Shown one piece after another: positions 5,800 through 12,319 of a stretch of DNA of 13,517 bases; the first letter of the stretch is position 1, and the number at the start of each line of letters is the position of its first letter. The notes under the pieces are model-generated. The model had not been told where the DNA came from and made no database searches. It saw only the letters and a program-made list of their open reading frames with translations. This stretch comes from Eubacteriales bacterium (GTDB lineage Bacteria > Bacillota > Clostridia > Christensenellales > UMGS416). The stretch lies in NCBI GenBank assembly GCA_028709505.1, contig JAQVWW010000003.1:1-13517 (forward strand), given 5' to 3'. A program made the position numbers and the translations under genes.

Positions 5800-7190
5800 C
5801 GCTGGACTATCTGCCCACACCCCGGCAGCAGCTTTTCCACCAAAGCGACGCCGACGAGCTGCTCTACGGCGGAGCGGCCGGCGGCGGCAAATCCAAGGCT
5901 GTGGTGATGGAAGCGCTGCTGCGCTGCCTTACGTACCCCGGCACCGCCGCCTATCTGATGCGCCGTACCTATCGGGAGCTGGAGGATACGCTTATAAGCG
6001 AGGCGCGCGCCAGCATCCCCGCCGGCCTGGGCGCCTATCTGGAGGGCAAGCACGAATATCGGCTGTGCAACGGCTCGGTGATGCGCTTTCGCCCATGCCA
6101 GCACGACGCCGACCGCTTCAGCTACCAGGGGGCTGAGATTCAGCACTTGTTTATCGACGAGCTGACGCACTTCCCCCGCGACGTATACGACTACCTGAAA
6201 ACCCGGTTGCGGGCCAAAACGGCGCTGCGGTGCCGGCCGGTGGTCCGCTGCACCGCCAACCCCGGCGGTTGCGGCCACGCTTGGGTCAAGGATTACTTCA
6301 TCAACGCCCACCCCGGCGGCGGCCGGCATATCCAGCGCGTGCATTCGTCGCTACTGGGCGTTACCCGCAACCGCGTGGTCCAATACATCCCCGCCCGGGC
6401 CACCGACAACCCGTATCTGACGCGGGATTACCTCTTTGAGCTGGAGCAAAAGCCCCGCGCGCTGCGCGACGCACTGCTGCACGGCCGGTGGGACACGTTC
6501 GAAGGGCAGGTGTTCACCGAATGGCGCGACGACCCGGCGCATTACACAGACGGGCTGCACACGCACGTCATTTCACCGTTCGACATCCCGGCGGGCTGGC
6601 CGCGCTACCGATCGTTCGATTTTGGCTTCGCGCGTCCGTTCTCGGTAGGATGGTGGGCGGTGGCCCCTGACGGACGCGTTTATCGCTATCGCGAATGGTA
6701 CGGCGGCGGCAACAACGTCGGCCTACAGCTGTCGCCGGGCGAAATTGCCGCGCAGATACGCCAAAGCGAGGACGTGCACGAGCAGGGACGCAACGTCATC
6801 GGCATCGCCGACCCCAGCATCTGGGACGGCAGCCGCGGAGAGTCGGTCAGCCGGCAGATGGAGCAGCAGGGTATCTATTTTCAACCCGGTGAAAACGCCC
6901 GGCTGCCCGGCAAGATGCAGCTGCACTATCGGCTGCGCTTTGACGAAGGCGGCCGGCCGGGGCTGTACGTGTTTGACACGTGCCGCGACTTCATCCGCAC
7001 GCTGCCCACGCTATGCTACGACGCTGCCCGCGTAGAGGATGTGGACACGGCATCCGAGGATCACATCTATGACGAAACACGCTACTTCTTAATGGCCCGG
7101 CCGGTGGGCCGCCCGCAGCCGCAAAAGTTGGCCCGGGCATACGACCCGCTGGCCGAACCCGCCCCGGCGCGCACCGCCATGCCGGGCTAA
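5790..7190 (+). CDS. Phage terminase large subunit (DNA-packaging ATPase/nuclease)
   Basis: The 466-residue product has full terminase length and both domains. ATPase domain: Walker A GGAAGGGKS (27-35), Walker B LFIDE (Asp123, Glu124) and coupling motif TANPGG (155-160). Nuclease domain (RNase H fold): acidic residues at SFDFG (Asp277), IADPS (Asp341) and HIYDETRY (Asp428). All expected catalytic positions are present, so it should pump and cut DNA. Such proteins work with a small subunit and a portal ring at a capsid vertex; no portal gene is found here. The ATG at 5790 overlaps the preceding gene, and the capsid gene starts 18 bases after the stop. The absence of decay argues that the packaging function is still under selection or was lost only recently. 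Confidence 0.95.
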   Translation: MRITLDYLPTPRQQLFHQSDADELLYGGAAGGGKSKAVVMEALLRCLTYPGTAAYLMRRTYRELEDTLISEARASIPAGLGAYLEGKHEYRLCNGSVMRFRPCQHDADRFSYQGAEIQHLFIDELTHFPRDVYDYLKTRLRAKTALRCRPVVRCTANPGGCGHAWVKDYFINAHPGGGRHIQRVHSSLLGVTRNRVVQYIPARATDNPYLTRDYLFELEQKPRALRDALLHGRWDTFEGQVFTEWRDDPAHYTDGLHTHVISPFDIPAGWPRYRSFDFGFARPFSVGWWAVAPDGRVYRYREWYGGGNNVGLQLSPGEIAAQIRQSEDVHEQGRNVIGIADPSIWDGSRGESVSRQMEQQGIYFQPGENARLPGKMQLHYRLRFDEGGRPGLYVFDTCRDFIRTLPTLCYDAARVEDVDTASEDHIYDETRYFLMARPVGRPQPQKLARAYDPLAEPAPARTAMPG

Positions 7191-7208
7191 ATACAAAGGA
7201 GGAATAAA

Positions 7209-8423
7209 ATGGCACTCAATACCGCGTTAACCACCGCAAACGGCATCGCCCCCACTGTAAAAGCCTACTATGACCGCCGGCTCATCGAGGAGATGAAGCC
7301 CAAGCTGGTACACTACACCTACGCCCAAAAGCGCCCGATGCCCCGCAACGGCGGCAAGGCTGTCAGCTTCCGCAAATGGACGCCTTTTGGCGCCATCACG
7401 CAGCCGCTGACCGAGGGCGTGGTGCCCGACGGGCAGAACCTCTCGATGACCGAAATTACCGCCACCGTGGCCGGCTACGGCGGCTATGTATCGGTATCTG
7501 ACCTGCTGGACATCACCGCCATCGACCCGGTGGTCAGCGACGCCATCGTGCTGATGGCCGACCAGGGCGCGCTGTCGGTGGACAACATCATCCGCGACGT
7601 GCTGCACAAGGGCAGCAACGTGCTGTATGTGGGCGATAAGGCCCACCGCTATGAGCTGAGCGCCGCCGACAAGCTGACCAGCGCCGACCTGCGCAAGGCC
7701 GCCCGCATCTTGAAAAAGGCCAAGGCGCCGCAGATTATGCGCGGCGGCAAGGGCTACTACGTGGCCATCGTGGGGCCGGACACCGTGTACGACATGCAGG
7801 AGGATGCAACCTGGCAGGATGTGTCCAAGTACCAGGATGCCGAGCAGATATTCTCGGGCGAAATCGGCCGCCTCTACGGCGTCATTGTGGTAGAGACGCC
7901 CGAGGCCAAGAAGTTTACCGCGCCCGTTGTGGCGCAGGGCAGCGTCAGCGCCACCGCCGCAGCCGCGTCTGCCTACGCTTCGGCTACGAAAAAACTGACC
8001 ATCGTCGAAACCATCTCCCAAGAGGAGGCCCAGGCGCTGGTGGGCAGGGAGATTATGATTCCGCTGTCGGCAGGCAACGTATACTGTGATACGGTGACGG
8101 CGGCTCAGGATAACGTCATCACGCTCAAGAGTGGCTACACCGGCACCGACACCGACCTAAACGGCAAAAGCGTGTACGGCGGCGGCGCTGGTGCCGCCGG
8201 CGCGCCGGTGGCCTCTACGCTGGTGGTGGGCCGCGATGCCTACGGCGTCGTCGACATCGAAGGCAGCGGCAACGCCCGCAGTATCGTAAAGCCCGCCGGT
8301 TCGGGCGGCGCGTCGGATCCGTTGGATCAGATCTCCACCGTGGGTTGGAAGGTGGATGCCTTTGCCGCCGCCATCCTGCAGCAGGGGTGGATGGTACGTA
8401 TCGAACACGGCTTTAGCGCCTAA
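7209..8423 (+). CDS. N4-gp56 family major capsid protein
   Basis: ATG 7209 follows AAAGGAGG (7197-7204). The 404-residue product carries the typical N4-gp56 signature: KAYYDRRLIEEMKPKLVHYT, GQKRPMP-like (AQKRPMPRNGGK, 39-50), FRKWTPF, PLTEGVVPDGQ, a GYGGYVSVSDLLD block (89-101) and the C-terminal DAYGVVDIEG...DPLDQISTVGW motif (343-380). This is an HK97-fold shell protein. Residues ~240-335 are an Ala/Gly/Ser/Thr-rich insert that probably forms a surface domain. There is no separate protease or scaffold gene. The closest upstream gene is terL with no portal between, which is unusual. A hairpin follows the stop. Confidence 0.93.
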   Translation: MALNTALTTANGIAPTVKAYYDRRLIEEMKPKLVHYTYAQKRPMPRNGGKAVSFRKWTPFGAITQPLTEGVVPDGQNLSMTEITATVAGYGGYVSVSDLLDITAIDPVVSDAIVLMADQGALSVDNIIRDVLHKGSNVLYVGDKAHRYELSAADKLTSADLRKAARILKKAKAPQIMRGGKGYYVAIVGPDTVYDMQEDATWQDVSKYQDAEQIFSGEIGRLYGVIVVETPEAKKFTAPVVAQGSVSATAAAASAYASATKKLTIVETISQEEAQALVGREIMIPLSAGNVYCDTVTAAQDNVITLKSGYTGTDTDLNGKSVYGGGAGAAGAPVASTLVVGRDAYGVVDIEGSGNARSIVKPAGSGGASDPLDQISTVGWKVDAFAAAILQQGWMVRIEHGFSA

Positions 8424-8439
8424 CCAAAGCACAATGCCA

Positions 8440-8462
8440 GGGGGAAGGGCGGCCCTTCCCCC
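8440..8462. terminator. Strong hairpin after the capsid gene, no U-tract
   Basis: A perfect 10-bp stem, GGGGGAAGGG (8440-8449) with CCCTTCCCCC (8453-8462) and a 3-base loop, lies 16 bases after the capsid stop. No T-run follows on either strand, so it is better read as an mRNA 3'-end stabiliser or partial attenuator that keeps capsid mRNA abundant over downstream genes. Confidence 0.55.
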
Positions 8463-8782
8463 AATCAAAAAATCCCGCCTGTTTGGGCGTCTTGCGCCAT
8501 AGGCAAAAATGCGCCGGTGTAAGGCCGGCCCCGCAGGAGCGGTGCAAAGCGCAGCCAGCCGATGCAAAATACACCGCAAAGAAAACAAAGGCACCAATAA
8601 ATTGCAATAACAAAACGATTTGTTTGATGGTTTTAACGTCAATGCGTGCGTTAGCCGGCCATCCCTGCACGCACGGCAAGCGGCGGGCTTATACTTGCCG
8701 GCAGCTGTTGAACCCCATTCAAGCACGCGTCCGGCCCCACCGCATACCGCAAACATACCACCCATAACAAAGGAGGATTTCC
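8463..8782. other. 320-bp gene-free gap inside the cassette
   Basis: No supported gene on either strand. It holds copy 2 of the 15-mer palindrome, two neighbouring inverted repeats (TGCGTGC 8643-8649 with GCACGCA 8667-8673; CGGCAAG 8674-8680 with CTTGCCG 8694-8700) and the ribosome binding site of the next gene. In an otherwise tightly packed operon this gap may be a structured leader or the scar of lost genes. Confidence 0.5.
8609..8625. repeat. Copy 2 of the repeated 15-mer palindrome
   Basis: CAAAACGATTTGTTT at 8611-8625, with inverted arms AACAAA (8609-8614) and TTTGTT (8619-8624). It is intergenic, inside the gap after the capsid gene. Confidence 0.6.
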
Positions 8783-9025
8783 ATGGCTAAGAAAATCAAC
8801 ACTACCTTGAACATGCAGCAACACGCCGCCCACGCCGATGCCGATCCGGTAGACGCAGCGGGCCGTATCACCATCCGCCTGCCCAAGGCCGAGGGCCAAA
8901 GCGACCACGTGGAGGTGGGATTAAACGGCAAGCTGTATCTCATCCGCCGCGATAGCTACGTCGCCGTGCCCGAACCCATCGTGCACATTTTGCGCAACGC
9001 CGGCATGGAGCCGGAATGCCTGTAG
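8783..9025 (+). CDS. Small protein next to the capsid gene
   Basis: ATG 8783 follows AAAGGAGG (8769-8776). The 80-residue product has a disordered, Ala/His-rich N-terminus and then a compact core: ITIRLPKAEG, VEVGLNGKLYLIRRDSYVAV and PEPIVHILRN. The pattern of a short beta-rich protein with NGKxYLIxR and VPEPIxxIL resembles small proteins commonly encoded after capsid genes of Clostridial phages, possibly capsid-associated. No enzyme motif is seen and the functional name is uncertain. It is spaced 12 bases from the next gene and is clearly part of the operon. Its ribosome-binding-site region shares 16 identical bases with that of the GH31 gene. Confidence 0.8.
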   Translation: MAKKINTTLNMQQHAAHADADPVDAAGRITIRLPKAEGQSDHVEVGLNGKLYLIRRDSYVAVPEPIVHILRNAGMEPECL

Positions 9026-9037
9026 CGGGGCGCCGAT

Positions 9038-10450
9038 ATGAGCGCGCAATGGCGGGAACCCCAACAGAATTGGCTGGTGCTGCGGGATTTTTCGGCGGGT
9101 ATCGACCAGAGCGCAGCCGCCGATAACACGGCGGTATCGGCGGTGTATCAGGCCGTCAACTGCACCGCGGAGCAGGACATGCTGCGGGCCGTGCCGGCGC
9201 CCCAGGCGGTGCCGGGCATGGAGCTGGCCGGTCTGCGCCGGCTGATGCTGCACCACGCCCAGGATGCCCAGGGCAAAACCGCATCCACGCTGCTGGCCGC
9301 CACCGACGACGACGTGCTGCGTTGGACCGGGACGGATTGGGTCAGCATCCGCGGCGATATGCCGGTGCGCAGCGGCGCGTTTTCCTACCTGAACTTTCGC
9401 AGCGGCGATACCGACATCGTCATACTGGGCAACGGCGTAGACGACTTGTACCGCTGGGACGGCAGCGGCACGCTGCAAAGGCTGTTCTATAGCGACGAGC
9501 AGACCCGCGCCCCCCGCGGCGGCTGCCTGGCGCTGCATTACGAACGGCTGTGGGTAGGCGGCGTGCACGACGCGGCCCAGTCGGTGTTCTATTCCGACGA
9601 CATGGCCCCGGACAATTGGACGTCGGGCAGCGATGCCGCCGGTGAAATCCAGCTGCAGACCTGGGATGGCGACCGCGTGACGGCGCTGGCCAATCTGCTG
9701 GACGACATCGTCGTGTTCAAGCGTCGGGCGGCCTTTCGCATTGTGGGCGCTTATCCCGGCGAATACCAGAAGGTGCAGGTGTACGCCACACAGGGAGCCA
9801 TCGCGCCGGGCAGCATATGCGCCTGGCACGACAGAGCCTACTTTCTGTCCGACGACGGATTGATGCTGTACGACGGCCTGCGGGCCCGGCCGCTGCACGC
9901 CGGAAGGATACGCGACATCGAGCGGCGCATCCACGCTGCGGCGGTGGACGGCGCCTGCGCCGCCATTTGGAAAAACCGGCTGTATCTGGCGGTACCGTTG
10001 GACGGCGCGGCCCACAACAATGCCGTCATCGAGTACGACCTGATCCGCGAGAGCTTCTGGCTCAAAGAGGGGATGACGGTGCACGGCTTTCTCATCTGGC
10101 AGGATGCGCTGTATTTTACCGATGGACAGAACGTGCTGCGCTACGAAGGTGACGGCGCCACGCTGGCGCTGAACTGGCAGATGCCGCTGCGCGATTTGGG
10201 CAGGCCCCAAAGCGTCAAGCGCATGGTGGGCTGCTATCTTTCGGTGCGGGGGCAGGGTACGCTGCGCTTGCGCGAGCGGTTTGACGCCAGCCAACGCGTC
10301 GCCGATATCAGCCTGCCGGCACAGGAGACGGTGGTGCGCGTGCCGCTCTACGGCCGGGGGCGGCGCATTGGGCTGGAGCTGGAAAAGACCGACGGCGGCG
10401 CGCTGCGGCTGGGCGCGCTGCAGCTATGCTATGAACAGGTGAGCGACTAA
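9038..10450 (+). CDS. Beta-propeller-like phage neck/tail structural protein
   Basis: The 470-residue product opens with LRDFSAGIDQSAAADNTAVS, the usual start of phage proteins that list module sites, and then shows repeated short beta-blades: DDDVLRWTGTDWVSI, GVDDLYRWDGSGTL, LALHYERLWVGG, VVFKRRAAFRIVG, AYFLSDDGLMLYDG, IWKNRLYLAVP and IWQDALYFTDGQNVLRYEG. The block with FKRR, then GAIAPGSICAWHDRAYFLSDDG, is typical of P22 gp10-like packaged-DNA stabilisation and related propeller virion proteins. Those plug the portal channel or connect it to tail fibres. No portal or tail gene is present, so its partner is unclear; it could be the only remaining attachment or host-contact protein of the particle. 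The C-terminal ~80 residues form an additional beta domain. The family call rests on pattern only. Confidence 0.78.
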   Translation: MSAQWREPQQNWLVLRDFSAGIDQSAAADNTAVSAVYQAVNCTAEQDMLRAVPAPQAVPGMELAGLRRLMLHHAQDAQGKTASTLLAATDDDVLRWTGTDWVSIRGDMPVRSGAFSYLNFRSGDTDIVILGNGVDDLYRWDGSGTLQRLFYSDEQTRAPRGGCLALHYERLWVGGVHDAAQSVFYSDDMAPDNWTSGSDAAGEIQLQTWDGDRVTALANLLDDIVVFKRRAAFRIVGAYPGEYQKVQVYATQGAIAPGSICAWHDRAYFLSDDGLMLYDGLRARPLHAGRIRDIERRIHAAAVDGACAAIWKNRLYLAVPLDGAAHNNAVIEYDLIRESFWLKEGMTVHGFLIWQDALYFTDGQNVLRYEGDGATLALNWQMPLRDLGRPQSVKRMVGCYLSVRGQGTLRLRERFDASQRVADISLPAQETVVRVPLYGRGRRIGLELEKTDGGALRLGALQLCYEQVSD

Positions 10451-10462
10451 AGGGGGAAGCAT

Positions 10463-10609
10463 ATGAGAACAAAAGACGACCGCGTACGGCTGCGCCGCTG
10501 GGCGCGGCTGCAGCTGGCGCTGTCCCAGCTGCGCCGGGGCGCCATGAGCCGCCAGGAATTTTATCAGTGCGCCGATCTATGCGCCGGGCAGAAGGAGAAC
10601 CATGCATGA
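10463..10609 (+). CDS. 48-residue basic phage protein
   Basis: ATG 10463 sits after AGGGGGAAGC (10451-10460) and the frame ends at TGA 10607. The product starts MRTKDDRVRLRRWARLQLAL and continues as an arginine-rich amphipathic helix to MSRQEFYQCADLC. It lies in the 12 bp-plus gap between the structural gene and the holin and overlaps the holin start by 8 bases (ATGCATGA), which supports genuine translation and coupling. Function unknown. It may be a nucleic-acid- or membrane-associated regulator of lysis. Confidence 0.6.
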   Translation: MRTKDDRVRLRRWARLQLALSQLRRGAMSRQEFYQCADLCAGQKENHA

Positions 10610-11024
10610 TTTTTCGGCACGCTACCTGCGTCCGGCGCTGGCGGTGGCCCTCGGCGGCGTAATGTGGCTGTTCGGCGGATGGGATACGCTGCTGCAGGTG
10701 CTGCTGTGCGTGGTAGCCTGCGACTATCTAAGCGGCGTCATCCGCGCCACAAAGACGGGGGAACTCAGCTCGTCGGTGGGCTTCCACGGCCTGCTAAAAA
10801 AAGGCGCCATCTTGCTGGTGGTAGTGGTTGCCGCGCAATTGGACAGGTTAGGCGGCTTGCAAAACGATTTGTTTCGCTCAAGCGCCGCATTATTCTACAT
10901 TGCCAACGAAGGACTGAGCATCCTGGAAAACCTCGGCGGCATGGGCGTGCCGCTGCCCAAAGCCGTCACCCGGGCGCTTTTGGAGCTGCGCGACGCCCAG
11001 CAGCATGAGCAAGATGAAAGTTGA
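10602..11024 (+). CDS. Phage holin (Holin_4 / toxin-secretion holin family)
   Basis: ATG 10602 follows GAAGGAGAA (10591-10599). The 140-residue product has hydrophobic segments at about 11-26, 28-47 and 68-80 and a less hydrophobic helix near 94-109. Family hallmarks are ACDYLSGVIRA (39-49), GLLKKGAILLVVVV (63-76) and ANEGLSILEN (101-110). It should insert in the cytoplasmic membrane and release the amidase encoded next, which overlaps it by 20 bases. Codons 87-91 encode QNDLF using the third copy of the 15-mer CAAAACGATTTGTTT. Family members also export toxins or other proteins, so lysis is likely but not the only possibility. Confidence 0.92.
   Translation: MHDFSARYLRPALAVALGGVMWLFGGWDTLLQVLLCVVACDYLSGVIRATKTGELSSSVGFHGLLKKGAILLVVVVAAQLDRLGGLQNDLFRSSAALFYIANEGLSILENLGGMGVPLPKAVTRALLELRDAQQHEQDES
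10860..10874. repeat. Copy 3 of the repeated 15-mer, inside the holin gene
   Basis: CAAAACGATTTGTTT, followed by C exactly as in copy 1. The palindrome is shorter here (CAAA/TTTG arms) because the flanks differ. It is fully coding. Confidence 0.55.
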
Positions 11025-11529
11025 GCGCACCGATTTGGTTTTTTGTGGCCAGGCCAAGCTGCGCAAAGCCACCCGGGGTATCGTACTGCACCACAGCGGC
11101 ATGGTATGCGCCACGCCGGCGCGTATCCATGCGATGCACCGGGACAGAGGCTGGCGCGGCGCCGGCTACCATTACCTGGTGGCCAAGGACGGCACCGTCT
11201 ATGCGCTGCGGCCCGAAGAGGAGGTGGGCGCCCACTGCGGCACGCACACGGCGCTGGGCCGGCCGGGGTACGAGAACAACCGCGAAACGCTGGCCGTCTG
11301 TTTTGAAGGCTGCTTTGAGCCGCTGCCCGGCCTGGACTGCGACGAGGGCATGGAAGAGCGCCAGATCAAAGCCGCCCGGGCGCTTATCGCCGGGCTGTGC
11401 CGCAAATATCCGGACATCGCCTACCTGCGCGGCCATGGGCAGATGCCCGGCGCGCAAACCAGCTGCCCCGGCCGGTATTTTCCGCTGGCGGCCTTTGCCG
11501 GCCTTACGCCGCGCCGCGCCGAAAAATAA
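11005..11529 (+). CDS. N-acetylmuramoyl-L-alanine amidase (Amidase_2/PGRP endolysin)
   Basis: The 174-residue product is a single PGRP/T7-lysozyme-type domain. Zinc ligands are visible: His29 in IVLHHSG, His144 in LRGHGQMPG and Cys154 in TSCPGRYF. The GYHYLVAKDGTVYALRPEE block (54-72) and ALGRPGYENNRETLAVCFEG (83-102) are classic for the fold. It cleaves the bond between muramic acid and L-alanine in peptidoglycan. There is no signal peptide and no cell-wall-binding domain, so it depends on the holin for access to the wall. The start overlaps the holin gene; ATG 11005 and ATG 11014 are both possible and neither has a strong ribosome binding site, consistent with coupled translation. It is the last gene of the cassette. 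Confidence 0.95.
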   Translation: MSKMKVERTDLVFCGQAKLRKATRGIVLHHSGMVCATPARIHAMHRDRGWRGAGYHYLVAKDGTVYALRPEEEVGAHCGTHTALGRPGYENNRETLAVCFEGCFEPLPGLDCDEGMEERQIKAARALIAGLCRKYPDIAYLRGHGQMPGAQTSCPGRYFPLAAFAGLTPRRAEK

Positions 11530-11532
11530 AGA

Positions 11533-11557
11533 GCGGCAAACAAAAGCTGTTTGCCGC
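11533..11557. terminator. First hairpin after the amidase gene
   Basis: A perfect 9-bp stem, GCGGCAAAC (11533-11541) with GTTTGCCGC (11549-11557), lies three bases after the amidase stop and is followed by AACAAGG rather than T residues. It is probably a stabiliser stacked before the true terminator. Confidence 0.55.
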
Positions 11558-11560
11558 AAC

Positions 11561-11606
11561 AAGGCTGTCTCAACGCCGGCAGGGCTTTGGGACAGCCTTT
11601 GCTTTT
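11561..11606 (+). terminator. Terminator of the phage-derived cassette
   Basis: AAGGCTGTCTC (11561-11571) pairs with GGGACAGCCTT (11589-11599), 11 bp with one G-T pair, followed by TGCTTTT. The AAGGCTGTCTC...GACAGCCTTT form is common in Firmicutes. Together with the hairpin at 11533 it closes the operon. Confidence 0.75.
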
Positions 11607-11890
11607 GATCCATACGCCGGGGATCTTGCGGACGCCCGGGGACGGGAACTGCCGGGCAAACGCGCGCCGGCTGCCGCCATCGTGCCGGGGAAAGACCTAC
11701 GGCAGAAGGCCGCGGCAAAGCGCACGGGCGGGGATACGGGAAGGGCAATCGACGCGGCGCACGTCAGTTGCCGGGGCCGAAACGACGCTGGCCGCCCAAC
11801 ATGCGGCGGGCAGGTACCGGCGCACGTGCAAACAGCGCCGCCATGTGCCGCGCGGCGACGCATCTTTACGGAGGGACGAGTGCCGCCGCA
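11607..11890. other. GC-rich stretch without a recognisable gene
   Basis: Open frames exist on both strands because of high GC content, but none has a ribosome binding site, a plausible start or recognisable protein composition (they are Arg/Ala/Pro-rich). It could be degraded coding sequence on the right border of the cassette. No attachment-site repeat matching the left border was seen. Confidence 0.5.
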
Positions 11891-12130
11891 CTAGATCTCC
11901 ATATATTTGCTGGAGACACCTTCGATATCGTTTAGGCTGTTGTTCATGCCCGAAATCCTATCGCGGGCGCCTTTGAGCTTTAGGATGATAAGCCCCTGCT
12001 CGCTGCCCGAATCATGGGAACCGCAGCGAAGGTTGATCATTTTGCCGTTGGCGGTAAGGATTTGCTGCAGCTGGGCCGACGACTCCTGACGCGCGTCGAC
12101 GCTGACAGCCATAACAAATGTTTTTTTCAT
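11891..12130 (-). CDS. Small ferredoxin/ACT-like protein, TM1266-type regulator candidate
   Basis: Reading leftward, the ATG at 12130 is preceded by AAGGAGGGC, so the longer frame to 12229 is rejected. The 79-residue product starts MKKTFVMAVSVDARQESSAQ and alternates beta and alpha segments: FVMAVSVDA, SSAQLQQILTANG, MINLRCGSHD, GLIILKLKG, RISGMNNSLNDIEGV and SSKYMEI. This beta-alpha-beta-beta-alpha-beta order fits a ferredoxin-like/ACT fold of about 80 residues, like the small regulators found with iron-only hydrogenase systems (TM1266 family) and NikR C-terminal domains. No DNA-binding ribbon is present. No hydrogenase gene is in the window, so the functional name is tentative. It is transcribed divergently from thioredoxin. 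Confidence 0.8.
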   Translation of the reverse strand: MKKTFVMAVSVDARQESSAQLQQILTANGKMINLRCGSHDSGSEQGLIILKLKGARDRISGMNNSLNDIEGVSSKYMEI

Positions 12131-12170
12131 ATTGCCGCCCTCCTTATTACCCTTATCATAGCAAAAGGAT

Positions 12171-12199
12171 TTTAAAAAAGTATGTAGTTTCTGTGTCAA
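12171..12199 (-). promoter_or_regulatory. Candidate promoter of the leftward ACT-like gene
   Basis: On the minus strand, a perfect TTGACA (plus-strand 12194-12199) is followed after 17 bases by TTTAAA (12171-12176), a 4/6 match to the -10 consensus. A TATGAT nearer the gene is an alternative -10 without a good -35. Confidence 0.5.
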
Positions 12200-12257
12200 T
12201 CTTGTGAGAAAATAAAAAGAAAAACCCATATAGGCCGTATGGATGAAATGCGGCGTC

Positions 12258-12289
12258 TTTACATAATTATGGGTATTTGGTGGTATACT
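12258..12289 (+). promoter_or_regulatory. Candidate promoter of the thioredoxin gene
   Basis: TATACT (12284-12289) is preceded by TGG, forming an extended -10 (TGnTATACT). TTTACA at 12258-12263 could serve as -35, although the 20-base spacer is long; extended -10 promoters tolerate this. Confidence 0.5.
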
Positions 12290-12319
12290 GAAAATACGCG
12301 AACGAAAGGAGAATGCAAT

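Noticed and set aside
7227..8021. Minus-strand open frame opposite the capsid gene
   Set aside because: Shadow frame with repetitive His/Gly/Ala composition; the plus strand has an unambiguous family match.
7209..8423. Capsid protein as an encapsulin compartment shell
   Set aside because: The sequence matches the N4-gp56 phage capsid family, and it is flanked by terminase and lysis genes rather than a cargo enzyme.
8921..10294. Long minus-strand open frame (457 codons) opposite the propeller-like gene
   Set aside because: It is antisense to a clearly coding gene, rich in His/Arg/Val/Gly as expected for a GC-rich shadow frame, and has no ribosome binding site or recognisable domain.
5235..10874. 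The repeated 15-mer as phage attL/attR cores
   Set aside because: Copy 3 lies within the holin gene and copy 2 in mid-cassette, there is no integrase, and no tRNA end is near; operator or other recognition roles fit better.
11397..11894. Plus-strand frame spanning the amidase end, the terminators and the GC-rich gap
   Set aside because: It crosses two hairpins including the operon terminator, overlaps the amidase in another frame and has no ribosome binding site.
12239..12319. 27-codon N-terminal extension of thioredoxin
   Set aside because: It would include the promoter -10 box, and the internal ATG has the correct ribosome binding site and standard thioredoxin length.
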